A DNA stretch of 64,000 nucleotides from Lucifuga dentata. Lineage: Eukaryota > Chordata > Actinopteri > Ophidiiformes > Bythitidae. The DNA lies in NCBI GenBank assembly GCA_014773175.1, contig VXCM01000139.1, positions 210,141 to 274,140 of the forward strand. Direction: 5' to 3'. The position numbers and the translations under genes are program-made. Numbering within the stretch: position 1 is the stretch's first letter; each line of letters opens with the position of its first letter. Below are positions 12,601 through 28,712 of the stretch, piece by piece. The notes beneath the pieces were generated by a model. That model ran no database searches. It was not told where the DNA came from and saw only the letters and a list, made by a program, of their open reading frames with translations.

Positions 12601-14094
12601 CATTGGGCTGGAAATCCACAGTCTCAACAACTACAAAGTCATGCCAGTCAATTTGGGCATATGCCACTCGTTCTTTCTCTCTTTCCTCCTCTTCCTTCTT
12701 TCTCTCACGCTCCTGGAACTTTGCCCACTCCACACGGTATCTCACCTGGTGGTTATGCAGCATGACAGGTGATTAATAATGTTATCATGCTATTAAATGC
12801 TCCAGACTAAGTAAGAATCACAATTAAAGGGGATTACCTGGTCCATCACCTCTCTTGGATTCTCAGCCTCCCGCTTCAGCTTTGTCAGTAGGCCTTTGGG
12901 AGGGATCAGGATCTACAGTTTGGCAAACATGATGAAAATTTTAGCATAAAAGCACAAGCAAAGGCTGATAATAATACTGGACGGGCAAAATTCTTCAGGT
13001 TACCTTTGTGTACTGTTCGACCAGCTTGGTGAAGTAGTTGAAAAGGCTGTGCTGTGGCCTTAGAAAGTCAAACTGGTAGTTCCTCTGTTCCTTCTGCATG
13101 AGCTGAGTGAGAAACTGGCGGCCATTGCGAGCGACAAACTGAGCAGTAAGCTTGACAACATCCAGATCAAATGCTGAGATTGACGGCGGATCAGCAATGA
13201 ACTCAAACTCAGGAGGTGGCTCTTTGGGGACAACTGTCTCATGAATCACCTGTGACTGCACCTATTGAGAAAAAGATAAACAACTGCTATTAACAAATAA
13301 AAAGAATTAATAGTGAAATTTAAAAAAAAAAAAAATTTAGGGGTGCCCTGAAATAAAATGCCACACCTTTTGAGGCAGCTGTTGGGCCTGCTGCATAGCT
13401 TGCTGCATAACCTTAGGCACTGCAGCCGATGGCTCCTGTGCCTTGCCCTCCTTGAATTCATTGACCTTATGGCGGTAGTAGGCATGGTAGGGGTCACTGG
13501 GGTTGAGGAAATTAAACTTTGGATTGTTGATCTCATTCTGACGAATTCTGGCTTCAAACTCAGGCCCATTCCTATGCAAAGACAAGGGAGTCAGTAATTT
13601 CATAAACAAAAAATCGAATCAGCTGCAGATGAAATTAACACATCTCATATGTCTGGAGCAACAAACCTGGCAACGAAGCTGGCAGTCTTATCAACAATAT
13701 TTCGGACCTCTGGAGGTGGATAGATGATACCAACAATAGGTTTAGTGGCTGGAGTTTCCTCTGCAGGCTCATCAGGCTGTTGACAAAATTTAAATTTTCT
13801 TTAGTATGCTTTGTATTCTACTTATATTTTGATGCAAAGAAAAATACATATACTTTTACAGAACGTTAACATGGTTTACATTTGTTTTCCGTTTCAGCTA
13901 CATAAATGAATTAGAAATACGTAAGTTGTATGATTGTTGGAAATTAGACGTTTATGGTCCAGTTTTCAGATCTGTGATATTTTTTGTTTGGTCAAAACAT
14001 TAGCATGTTAGCTAAACTACTAGGGCTAGCTAACTTGCAGTGATACCTTGTTGTTGGATTCCGGCAGGACAATTTGAACAGGCCCGGGCGGCAT
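9620..14094 (-). CDS. sf3a1: Splicing factor 3A subunit 1 (SF3a120, U2 snRNP)
   Basis: Fifteen coding exons: 14047-14094, 13667-13776, 13367-13571, 13004-13261, 12838-12912, 12595-12745, 12310-12506, 12093-12210, 11681-11988, 11183-11428, 10827-11097, 10479-10633, 9989-10090, 9816-9887, 9620-9721. They give 783 residues after discounting an assembly duplication in exon 11 (human about 793). SURP1 lies near residues 40-90 (FVARNGPEFEARIRQNE) and SURP2 near 155-205 (FVARNGRQFLTQLMQKEQ). An acidic/proline segment follows, then MQEHMRIGLLDPRW, a proline-rich region and a C-terminal ubiquitin-like domain ending in RGGRKK. SF3A1 is a core SF3a subunit: its second SURP binds SF3A3, its ubiquitin-like domain contacts U1 SL4, and it acts in prespliceosome assembly in the nucleus. 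A non-coding 5' exon probably lies right of 14255 (donor 14254-14255), joined to an acceptor just upstream of the ATG. Confidence 0.97.
10962..11092. repeat. 65-bp direct duplication around a single N (assembly artefact) inside SF3A1 exon 11
   Basis: Bases 10962-11026 and 11028-11092 are identical 65-mers separated only by an N at 11027. The period is 66, so the frame survives and the model gains 22 residues including one X (a second RTTLLSAVPVISRPVAPV). Human SF3A1 has a single such segment. The pattern is what a scaffolder leaves when two overlapping contigs are abutted without merging. Confidence 0.88.
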
Positions 14095-14255
14095 GGTTGT
14101 GTCTTTTATGTAAAGCTAGAAGTTACCTGCAAAAACCAAACACCAATAAAAGTATAAGTACTTTAAATCGGTATTTTTTTAAAATTCCATATAATGTGTA
14201 ATTATCACAGCGTATAATATCTTAAAGCCTAATTTTGTGATAGTGAAAGACTTAC

Positions 14256-18100
<3,845 letters not shown>

Positions 18101-18890
18101 TGCGTACTTACACTCATATAAAATGATAACCTTTTGGATTTAATTAAAGTGAAAAAGAACACAACTATGCATGAGGATTTTTTGCAGGACCTACTTTCTT
18201 CAAATGATAAGTTTCTAGCACAGAATGCACCACATTTCTTGCATTATTGGCCGCATCATCTTGTTTGCATACACACAAACACTATTATTACTACGCCTCA
18301 TATTATAGGAAACTAATATCTTGCATTTAAATATAAATAATTTAGTGCTGATGTGAGAATATGTGGCAGTGCTGTTAAAATAGGTCATTAAATGTCTGTG
18401 GTATATTATGTTGCTGGATATATGATACTGACTGCTGAACGCTCATTTTCTTAGCGGCTGAGTCACATGAGTAAATATGTGGATATTTACAGACTTGAAA
18501 GTCACACAAACAGTGATGTGCTAACAGACCTGTTGTTTGCTTTTTCAGAGTCATTTGACAAGGTGAAGAGTGGGAGTTTCCATGGCAATGCAGCTTCACT
18601 AGTATTCAATTGTGCTGAATCACTTTACTTTTATTTTTGTCCCATTAGATAATCATTTCAGCAATGCAGAGATCAAAAACAAGCATACAGTAGTAAATCA
18701 TTATAAACATGATTTATGACTTACATATCTACTTTTGAAAATGTTTTTAATGGTCATATGAGACAGTATGAGCTCCGTTGTGTAATTTGGAACACAAAAG
18801 AACCTTACTTTGTGTTGGAACACTTCATGTCAAGTACTTGTATGTGTTTATGTATCTTTGTGTTTAAATAAAGTTAGATGGTGATTTCTA
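18101..18890 (+). other. CCDC157 3' UTR with AATAAA signal
   Basis: A non-coding A/T-rich stretch follows the stop. AATAAA at 18867-18872 is followed by the TG-rich segment expected past a cleavage site. A 3' UTR of about 790 bases is inferred. Confidence 0.55.
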
Positions 18891-21619
18891 GAAATATGCC
18901 TTGTTATCTGCCAACACCTAATTAACGAATACATTACTGATCATGTCAGTGTCAGTATGCTGATCCATCATTTCACTGACTGAAGACAGCTCATGACCTG
19001 AGGGTTATCCCATAACTGAAGTTATTTACATAGCCATGTCATTCAGCACGTAACTGAAATTAGTTGGTAACTTTCTTATGCAGTAACACGAATGCTGGTG
19101 AACATTATAAGTCAGTGCTACGCTTGCAAAGCCATAATTTATATTAACTATGGCAGTTGGCTTACAATGGCTAAATACAATAAAATACTTTATTGCCATG
19201 TTAACTTACAGTTGATAGGAATTTGTCTCAGTGTGCTCATAATAAATAAACAGAAGTACAGTATAACACATTCATTACACGTATATATCTGATAAATCTA
19301 AAGTGGGTCCTGTGACTAATTTAAAATGCTAATTAGCAATAAATAACAGCTAAAAACTACAAAATTCAATCAGAGCAAAACTACATTTAACATAAAGTTG
19401 AAGAAGGAACAATAAAAAATGAAGTCCTGAGAATCATTTCAAATACAAATTGCAGATGTATATGTGCTGTTCCTAAATCTGATCATCTTTTTCCCTAAGT
19501 GAGAAATTTGAACAGAGTTAGCAGGATGTGACGAGTCTTTGCACTGATTAGAATTAAATGAAAGTGGCTATGAGATGAGAAATGTGTGTGTTGTGTTCAA
19601 TGCTGGGATAGGCTCCAGTCCCTCAAACCCTGCACAGGACAAGCATGGATGGAATTTTAATAACTCATGTAAAATATGTGTGATTATCTGTGGTGATGAT
19701 CTATCAAATTATGCCACAATTCAGATTTTTGCAAATGCTGCTTCAAAACATTTATTGTCCAATAATAACACAGTACAGTTTATACAGACATACACTATAA
19801 CCAAAAGATCTGAGATTGTAATGTGCAAGTACAGAGGACAAATGCTTTTCTGAAGTAAGAAACGTTGTGGATAATGTCCTTTAATGTGCTTCCTGGCACA
19901 AAAAGACAAAGAGGTGTGAGAATGTTCAGCTTGGAAAAGCACCACAATATCTGTCACTGGCCCCAACATCAAAAGCACAACTGAGACACTAAATTACAGA
20001 CAGTGTGCAAATTTGTACAAAATCTCTTGAACTTCTTTTTGTAGCTCTTTAAAATGCCTCCTGCATTTTATTCCAGCTTTATATGCTGGATCAATGATTT
20101 GAGTGATATAGTCCTGTATAAGAGCTTTTATCTGACAGTGGAATAAAGAACTCTAAAGCTTCCCTTCTAATTACTTTAGCTTTGGAAATCAGACTGCATT
20201 TATACAACATGTTTAAGGCCATTGGTTCATTAAACAAACAAACTGAAATTAAAACAGACATATAAAACATCAGGGTCTTTTTTGGATGCTTTTTTGCATT
20301 AGAAATATAAGGAGAGGTCGTGCTCACAAACATTATCCAGTGTTATTTGTATAATAAGAGAACAATCTCATTTGTGTGCCTTAAATGTAGGTCAAGCTGC
20401 AGACGAGTGGCAGGAACAGCTGCAAATCTGTCAGGATTACAGAGGCTTCAGAGTGATGAAGCACAACCCATGTCTAGCTTAACATCAAACATATTTTACC
20501 CTGTGAAGATTCCCATTCATAAAATTTGTGCTTGCCTTGTATATGCAGCGATCTAATTATCTCTTGGGAAATCAGAGATTTAACAATAAAACATGAGCTC
20601 AGTAATCTGTGCTTTTATATCTAAACTCATGCCAACAGGGTAATCAGGGAAAGGGCTGACGCTCGTGAGAAAAACCTGCAAAAGTGCAAGATCAGTGACA
20701 CACAAGCGACCGGGGTCACAAGATGAGAGTTAAGAGATTAAGAGAAGTGATGAAGAATCATTTGTCCAATTAAAAGGTGAGCACAAATTACTGATGGAGA
20801 CTAAAGGATGTGCATGCAGAAGGCAGTGCTTAGTCATAAATACACACACACACAAGATGAGAAAGGCAAGAAGAAGAAAACAAGCAAAACTGATGATACC
20901 AAGACAAAATAAAAATGCATACATGTTTTAGCATTTTGGATTACATGATTTGTCAGAAGCCACTAGATGGACCTGTTGGATCCACATTGATGAAGCCTGC
21001 AGTTTCTCCTGAGACTTTGGGGAGAAGAGAGAGTTCAAGAAAAAAGGTAAAAACATAAACTATCACAAATTCTGTGCGTGTGTATTCCCCTGCTTAACTA
21101 AAAACACATGCAAAACGAAAGCTTACTGTATTAACTTCTTTAAAAATGCAGCGGTGTCTTCTAGGAATCAGAATAAAATTTCCTCCTTTGTTAAAATAAA
21201 GCAAAATCCCCCACTGAGTTTACTAGAAGTGCAGTTTCATTAAAAAAACACCATATTACTTAAAAACCATGTGGATTTAGATAAACTGTAGAAGACGGAC
21301 CAGATTTGGTTACATTACTGGAAAGGATGAATTAAAACTCTGGCTTGAAAGGACATAAACCAATTTTGAAGCTCAGGAGTTAAAGGACAGTAATAAAGCT
21401 CTCTATATTCCAATATTACAAGATATACAAATATATGTCATAATGAGACAGACAGCGTTCATCTCATCCTTTGGTGTGCTTACATATGCAGAGCAACAAG
21501 AAGAGATAGTGGCAGGCCAGTCACGCTAAAAGGAGTGAGATACAGAGAGGGCACGGTAATAATAGTACAGCGAATGAGCAGAAATGACTAACAACTGGAA
21601 TACTATGGCTGATCACAAA
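18891..21619. other. CCDC157-SLC7A4 convergent intergenic region
   Basis: No gene is supported here. Part is presumably SLC7A4 3' UTR (minus strand), but its end cannot be fixed. A worn fragment of a common teleost repeat (GCTGGGATAGGCTCCAGT, then CCCTGCACAGGACAAGC) lies at 19600-19645. The rest looks like unique A/T-rich DNA, and the ORFs in it are short and unlike proteins. Confidence 0.5.
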
Positions 21620-24600
21620 TCATCTCTTTCCCACATTCTCCTCAGCTGTGGAGACAGGAGAGGGGTTGACGTGATGGGCCAAGGTGTCCGCTTGTCCTTC
21701 GGGCTGGACAGACTGCACCGTCTCTACCAGGCTGCCGCTGGGTAGCACCAAGTACCGCGCGGCCATGTCTTTGGGCTGCAGCTCACGCATGCCCTCCTTA
21801 CTGTGCCAGATCCCATAACCGAAATACACAAGCAGACCTGGGAAAGAGGCAGCATGGAACCCAACTATGGTTAAATTTAGCCTGGAGTAATGACGGCTTA
21901 AATTTTAACTTGGAGTGTGACTGAATTCACATCTCAAGATTTGCACCTGATTATCTGGCTGGTAAATAGGTTTTCTAGCTTAACTGTGGTGGTGGAGAGA
22001 TCTGACAGGCCACATACAGAGTGAGCAGTGAAACAGAAAACGAAGTCATATTTTAATACCTATGGGCTAAATAAATAGGACCAGGATTCAGGCAAATCTG
22101 TTTTACATTGTTGGAGAGGAGGTGGTGATGGCCGAGGGCTATAAGCACCTGGGAGTCCATCTTGACAACAGGCATGGCTGCTGAAACAAAGCAATTTCCC
22201 ACTGGAATTAATAAAGTACCCTACTGTACCTACTTACCTATCATCCATCCATCCACCCACCCGTATAAAGTACATGCATTTAAAAATACTGTATGTGCTA
22301 TAATGTTTTGACTTTATCAATGTTCAGAAAAAAATGCTTTTATTGCAACAGGTGAACTTTTATAAGCTCTTTATTTGTTCCGATATTCTGCATTCCTTGA
22401 TTAAAGAAAGCCTGAGATGCGCCTGAAACTCAAGAGCTGAAAATTCGGCCAAAACACAAAGTGAAGAAATCCCACACCCAATAAAGTCCTTTTCAGCAGC
22501 TATGCCCATTGTGGAAGGCATGTGAAGAAATGGTTTGTGGGAGAGAGCTCAGCCCTGCCACTATTCTAGTGGTTGCAGCTTGTTAACTTGCTACAGTCTG
22601 ACAGATGCATTTAAATGGTTTATTGGTCCAGAGGAGCGTTAAGCTAATGCAGCTAATCAGGTTTCCCCAGTGATTCCCGATCCTGACAGGGCATTAACGG
22701 TCTGACCGCCTCTCATGTCCTCAGATGGCTGATACAAGGGAAAAAGTCATCTGTTTCTTTAAAAGTAGAGAAAGAAAATCTTCTATAAAAGCTGTAGAGT
22801 TTAATGCATCAAATAAAACTAGTTGATATACCTTGAAAACTGTTTAATTTAGTGATCATGACAATGTGCATAGTTTTGGAGATTTGTAGGTGAGTAGCAT
22901 AATGTCTAGACATCTAGGAGTTTAAGGTATCTTTAAGTAACCAAACTGCCTCAGCAAAATGCAGGTCGTCCTCATTACCAATAATTTAAAGATATTAAAA
23001 ATGAATAAAGCATGTGTTTCAGTGACTATGGAATGGAGAAGTGAGGGTTTTTGTTTCTACCTGAGTTCTGGAACCTCCTTACCTATGGCGATCCATACGG
23101 TGAATCGAATCCAGGTAAGAGGGCTGAGTTTCAACATGAGGAAAACATTAATGAGGATACTGGCAGCTGGAGTCAGAGGAACCAGAGGCACCTAGACAAA
23201 AAAAAACAAAAAAACATAGACTATAATCCTGATGTCATTAATCAGTAATATGGGCCATGAGAAAACAAACATCTGCTTCTCTCATATGAGCCAGTGCAAC
23301 AGTAGTAGTTTATCTAAGGAGCAAACCATAAATAAAAGGAGTGGTAATCAGTTGCCATTCTAAACAGTTACACACACACACACACACACACACACTTTTA
23401 ACAGTTGTTAAAATCATCATGAAACTCACCTGAAATGTTTTGGTTTTGGTTTGCGGCTCATGAACCCATATGAGCGCCATGCTGAGGACATAAGCTAAGC
23501 TAAAAATCACCAGTAGCATTGTGGAGCTCCAGACTGGCAACTGTAGTTGTTTGTTACCAAATTCCAGCACAGCACAGAAGGACACTGAGCTCACTATCAG
23601 GATCATCACACAGAAGGCCACCACCTCTCCTGGCTCGCAGTCCCCCAGCAGCCTGCCAAGGTACGGCTCCCAGTAAGCCTTCAGCTGCCCCACTCCATGC
23701 CGCTCTTTTGTCTTCTGCCTCTCCACCAACTGCAGCTTGTCAGAAAAGGACTCGTACTGTTTCATGTCACTGTCCTCGTTTATGGTCTGAGATTCTGAGG
23801 GGGCAGGGGAAGACTCTGCATCAGGATTAGGAGATGTGGAAGAGGTCCCTTTAGAGCTGGTTTTCTCAGGCTGGAAGCGCAGCACGATAATACTTGATGC
23901 CACGAAGGTGTATGCCAGGAGAGTGCCGATGGACAAGAACTGAACGAGGGCCTCCAGGTCAAAGATAAGAGCCATGATGGCCATGAAGACTCCAAACACC
24001 AGAATAGCATTGACAGGAACTTTGGTGACTGGATTGACCCTTGCAAACATGGAGAAGAACAACCCGTCCTCTGCCATGGCATAAACAATCCGAGGAAGGG
24101 AGAAGAGATTAGAAAGCAGCACTGTGTTCATGCCTAGAAAGGGAACAAAGAGTCTTTATTAAAATATTATCTGAAAATACAGCATTGTGCAGTCAATACT
24201 TTTGCTCTCTTACTGTGCTAGCATCTACTGTTCTACTTTTAAGACAGCATTTCACTATTAATTTGTGACACTCACCACAGATGGAACCGATTGCCACAAC
24301 AACACCAGCCCAACTGTAACCACGCCGAAAGAAAGCATCTGCCAGAGCCGAGTTGGGGTCGAGCGTATGCCAGGGTACCATCAGTGTGAGCACGGTGGAC
24401 ACCAGGATGTAAGCTGTTGCTGCTAGTACAAGCGAGATGGCAGTGGCAATGGGAACAGCTTTCTGCGGGTTCTTTGCTTCCTCGCTTGAAGATGCAATTA
24501 CATCAAAGCCAACAAATGCGAAGAAACATGTGGCCGAGCCTGCCAAAATTCCTGACAAGCCAAAAGGAGCAAAGCCTCCTTCTTTCTGGCTCCAGTTGGC

Positions 24601-25257
24601 TGGTTCAGCTAGGACAAAGCCAAAGACCATGATGAAACCTATGACTACCATACTAATGGTAGAGAAGATGTGGTTGAGGTAAGAGGACACTTGAACTCCA
24701 AATGAAATGAAACAAGAGGCAACTATTAGAACTCCTGCTGCAAGTAGGTCAGGATAGTGAGCAAGAAAGGGCACGTTCCACCGCATAATGTGCGTCTCAG
24801 TAAAGTTCTGGATGGCGTGGTTAAAAATTGAGTCCAGATAGCCACTCCATGCTCGTGCCACAGCAGCCCCACCAATCAAGTTCTCTAGAACCACATTCCA
24901 ACCGATGAGAAAAGCCCACATCTCTCCCACAGAAATGTATGTGAACATGTAGGCAGATCCTGTTTTGGGAATGCGTGCTCCGAACTCTGCATAACAAAAG
25001 GCAGCAAGTAGAGAAGCAATACCTGCAACAAGGAAGGATATGACAACAGCAGGCCCAGCTATGTCTTTAGCTACTGTGCCAGTCAGGACATAAAGCCCAG
25101 AGCCCACCATGGCACCAACACCCAACAGAGTCAAGTCCAGGGTGGAGAGGCAGCGTTTCAGCGACGTGGCCATCATGTCATCATCCAGCGTCTTGAGTCG
25201 GTTCAGCTTCTGACAAAGGCGCACCACTGGCGCGCAGCCTCTGGGACAGGTTGCCAT
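21620..25257 (-). CDS. slc7a4: Cationic amino acid transporter 4-like solute carrier (SLC7A4)
   Basis: Four coding exons: 24276-25257, 23430-24133, 23083-23191, 21620-21837, encoding 670 residues. The start MATCPRGCAPVVRLCQKLNR was chosen because the upstream reading opens only through intron: an acceptor at 25340-25341 places 25258-25339 in 5' UTR. CAT-family blocks are clear: LTLLGVGAMVGSGLYVLTG, AFCYAEFGARIPKTGSAY, GGFAPFGLSGILAGSATCFF, AFVGFDVIASSSEEAKNPQK, LPRIVYAMAEDGLFF and a C-terminal VYFGYGIWHS. Many hydrophobic segments (family usually 14) indicate a plasma-membrane permease. Human SLC7A4 resembles CAT1-3, but arginine transport has not been shown convincingly, so the substrate is uncertain. 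The loop between the FVASSIIVLRF and YWEPYLG segments is Ser/Pro-rich and variable. Non-coding first exons probably lie near 26274 and/or 26568. Confidence 0.95.
22075..22215 (+). mobile_element. Internally deleted L2-like LINE fragment
   Basis: A short reverse-transcriptase remnant (EVVMAEGYKHLGVHLDNR) runs straight into a LINE-type 3' end (AGCAATTTCCCACTGG, AATTAATAAAGTA). The region between is missing. It lies in SLC7A4 intron 4, antisense to the gene. Confidence 0.6.
23371..23395. repeat. (CA)n microsatellite
   Basis: About twelve uninterrupted CA units next to the 3' side of SLC7A4 coding exon 2, in intron. Confidence 0.95.
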
Positions 25258-25576
25258 AGCTACAGAGCTAGACAGGGCAGTTTGGCAGGGTGGCGTTGTA
25301 AAAGTTACACCGGATCCATCACCATTCCATGAAGTTGACCTGCAACACAGAGCACACCCTGACATTAACAAACGCACAGAGAGGGGAAAAACTGTAGCTT
25401 TATGTAGTTTCAGTTACTTAACATATCACATCTGTAATGACAGATGTGAATGACAGCTCAAACTAATACATTTTACATTTTTATTTAGCCAGGTTTGCAG
25501 GTTGGGGGGTCCAGTGTTTGGCTCAAAATATTTTACATAGGAGAATTATTGAAAACCACAGAGGATCTTTTGAGGG

Positions 25577-25642
25577 GATCAACATACGTGCACCTTTGTT
25601 TCATAGGTGCACATATGAAACAAAGGTGCACATATGTTGATC
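25577..25642. repeat. Near-perfect 28-bp inverted repeat
   Basis: Arms 25577-25604 and 25615-25642 are reverse complements with one mismatch and a 10-base loop that itself contains GGTGCAC. No transposase or known family was recognised. It sits upstream of SLC7A4 coding exon 1, in intron or promoter. Confidence 0.9.
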
Positions 25643-26273
25643 AAATATTTGTACTTTTATAAGTGTAAAGACAGGTAAAGACAGGTAAAGCAGGTTAGGT
25701 CAGATCTTCATATGGATAAAGGATAGTTTACTAATGTAATTCTAACACTACATAGTAATACTCTGCGTTTACATGTGTAAGAAACGCACATTTCCTTGTA
25801 TTTTTCCTAAAAGTACCTAGAAAATATAAATGAGTCCAAGGCCTTTAGGCCGATGTGGCTGATGTTTAACACTTTGTGTATCTTTCATCTAAATTGTGCA
25901 ATAAGGCCTTAAGCTAAACACGGACCATCTGCATCAGGCCAGGACACGATTATCTGAACAAGCTTCCGGTGCGCAGATGAAAACAAAAGGCTGTTTGGAA
26001 TACAATAACAAGTCAGACATGCGCAAGTAGTGCATATGATTGTTATTTTGGGATAAATGACATAGTGTAGAATTTCAGCAGGTAGGACCAAGCGTTCATC
26101 CTCCCGGTCTGCGCGGTGCATCCTCCGCTGGCTGCGCTCGCCTGGCATATGGCGACACAAGATAATTACGCAACGTTTCATCCCCACTTACAAATAAAAC
26201 ATCCCGAACCCGTCACAAAATAAAACAACATCCACATCATTAATGCATCTTATTTCAACACGTAAGCACATAC

Positions 26274-26720
26274 CGCCCTGTTCCGGTGAAAGGATGGAGG
26301 AAGTGGAATATATATACGCTGTTTAAATGCCAAATTAATAATTTACAACAAAATGGAAAGAGCGGAGCGCAAAACAGGATCGTCATTATATTACATTTCC
26401 ATGCAGGTAATGTTGAGATGAATAGGCGTTAATTCGCGAGGTGGGTTTCTCGTCATTTATCACAAGATTCCCTTTGCAACTCAAAAAGTAAAAAATGTTT
26501 TTATTTTTTGTTAAAAAAAAAGGAAAAAGTGCTGTAATAATATCAGAAATAAACATAGATGTCTTACCGTTACTGCTCCGGTGCAGTCAGAAATAACCGA
26601 GATGCAGAAGGTGAGACGCGAATAAAATCAGCAGCTGCACGAAGCGGCCTGGAATCCTCTTAAAGACACAGTCAGCTTCACCCTGCTGCAGGGCTTTCCC
26701 ACGATCAGCCCCACCCGTGA
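26274..26720 (-). promoter_or_regulatory. SLC7A4 probable non-coding first exon(s) and promoter
   Basis: Two good minus-strand donors precede the coding exon: GGGCG|GTATGTG at 26272-26273 and ACG|GTAAGAC at 26566-26567. Each could end a non-coding first exon joined to the acceptor at 25340. The sequence from 26570 to 26720 is GC-richer than its surroundings. The start site is unresolved. Confidence 0.4.
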
Positions 26721-26858
26721 CACAGCCCGGGGTCCGGAGCCACGAGGGGTTCATGGATCTGTGACCAAAACTGTGGACAGTGAGATCCACTGGAGAAGTG
26801 ACTGGCCTTTAGATTGTGTTTATTTCTGTAATGCACATGAAAATTAACCTGAAATTTA

Positions 26859-27178
26859 GAAAAAAAAAAAAAAAAAANAAAAAAAAAAAAAAAAATCCAA
26901 ATCATGAATCAAAGTCCAATATGAAGGCAGAATACAATTTTATTATACTTTAGAAAAATATGAAAACAGATATTAAAGACATCTTAAAGTAGAACCAAAC
27001 TGATACCTGAAATTACCTGAAATTACAGATATTGTCTCCATGTGCTTGTTTTCTGAGACAATATTGACAGTTTGTTGGATTAAACCTCTTCTAACTGGTA
27101 GATACAGTTTGAAACACTGAAAGTTATGCTTTTCACAGACTTTTTTTTTTTTTTTTTTTNTTTTTTTTTTTTTTTTTT
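26859..27178. repeat. Poly(A) and poly(T) tracts, each with one N
   Basis: An A tract with N at 26878 and a T tract with N at 27160 bracket about 245 bases of unremarkable sequence. Both Ns are assembly joins within homopolymers; lengths are unreliable. No gene is seen. Confidence 0.85.
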
Positions 27179-27744
27179 GAAAAACTACAAACATAAGTAC
27201 ACGCTTTGTTTATGTGGAACATTTTTCAACCAGTAGATGATCAAATTAACAAGTAATTTCTGTATAACATTTTCTCAACAGCCCCTCCGTCTTCAAATTA
27301 TGAGGTGAACATCACAACGGATTACAGCTTTAAGTATAAATATGAAATGAAAATAACATATTTCTCCACAGAACTATTTGTTTACATATCAAAACCATAA
27401 GTATTTTTTTTCCACAACAAATGATCTTGACCGTCTTCTGATTCCTGCAGGGACCAGGATGTCCTGCTTGGGAGACCATCTTCCTGGAGGACAGTAACAG
27501 CATCAGTCTCCCTAACAGCCAACATGTCTGCTGAAATGTATCTAAAAGTGTGTGCTTTTTTTTTTTTTTTTTTTTTTTTTTGCAATCACACAAATTCCTA
27601 GTTTCACAACACATGACACAGCAAGTCAGTGCTCTGATTATAATCATACTCTCAACACCTGCTAGCTTTTGAACACTATTCCACATCTGGAAACCTTGTA
27701 CTTGTATCTTCTGTTGAGTAAAATCAGACTTTTCAGTACAAGTT

Positions 27745-28556
27745 CATGATGGTTTCTCCTGAATGTTGACAAAACAAAGGAGATCATCGTTGACTTCAGA
27801 AAGAAGCAGCCCAGTCACACTCCGCTGCATATCAACAACTCAGCAGTGGAGGTGGTGGAGAGCACGAAGTTCTTGGGAGTGCACATAACAGACACCTTAA
27901 CTTGGACAAAAAACACGGGATCTCTGGTTAAGAAAGCACAGCAGCGTTTGCACTTCCTCCGCAGGATGAGAAGATCACACCTACCCCCTCCCATCCTCAC
28001 CACCTTTTATAGGAGCACTATTGAGTCTATAATGACCAACTGCATCTCTGTGTGGTGTGGCAGCTGCACAGCTGCGGACTGGAAGTGCCTTCAGAGAGTG
28101 GTGAGAACGGCGGAGAAAATTATTGGGATTTCTCTTCCCTCCATCCTGGACATCGGACGCAAACGCTGTCTGACAAGAGCCAATAACATCATCAGAGACT
28201 CCACACATCCACACCATGGACTGTTCTCACTGCTCAACTCTGGCAGGAGGTTTCGCAGTGTGAGGAGTAGAACAGCCAGATTTTGCAACAGTTTTATCCC
28301 CCAGGCCATAAGACTACTGAACTCTCAATAAAAGAAAGCCAAACACCCACATAAAACCGCTGCTAGAACTATTTTATGACATTTTTATTATTTTTATTGA
28401 TTTTAAAATTTTACATATATTATTGTAGATTTGTTAGTGTATGCACACAAGCACTTTTTAACTGCTTTTTTGAGAGCCAATGCAACGAAATTTCGTTCTA
28501 GTGCACTGTTTTTTACGTGTCCTTGAATGACAATAAAGTTATCTATCTATCTATGG
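27745..28556 (+). mobile_element. L2-like LINE, 3' fragment with reverse-transcriptase C-terminus
   Basis: The plus strand reads NVDKTKEIIVDFRKKQPS, then an open frame (27846-28331) containing STKFLGVHITDTLTW, KKAQQRLHFLRRMRR, TTFYRSTIESIMTN and GLFSLLNSGRRFRSVRSRT, and stops at FIPQAIRLLNSQ. This is the standard end of a fish L2/CR1-type ORF. A 3' UTR follows and ends in ATCT repeats at 28541-28556, the usual tail. It is 5'-truncated but little decayed, so a relatively recent insertion is likely. It lies just downstream of DGCR6, antisense to it. Confidence 0.85.
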
Positions 28557-28712
28557 TAAATATTATATTCCAGACATATGAGTAACATTCTATGAGCTTG
28601 TTGGTTCTTCGGGAGAACAAACCCATGGTCAGGAGATGCTACAAGTTATTTGAATGTGACCACCATGTTTTTTTTTTCCTTTTGGCACAATTAGACCTCT
28701 TTCTTAGAGGGT

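Noticed and set aside
23519..23830. Plus-strand 103-codon ORF
   Set aside because: Antisense to SLC7A4 coding sequence, with no domain and the opposite codon pattern.
25258..25377. Longer SLC7A4 N-terminus starting at 25377
   Set aside because: An acceptor at 25340-25341 places this in intron/5' UTR, and the family start aligns with MATCPRG at 25257.
27846..28331. 161-codon plus-strand ORF as a host gene
   Set aside because: It is the C-terminus of an L2-like LINE reverse transcriptase with its 3' tail attached.
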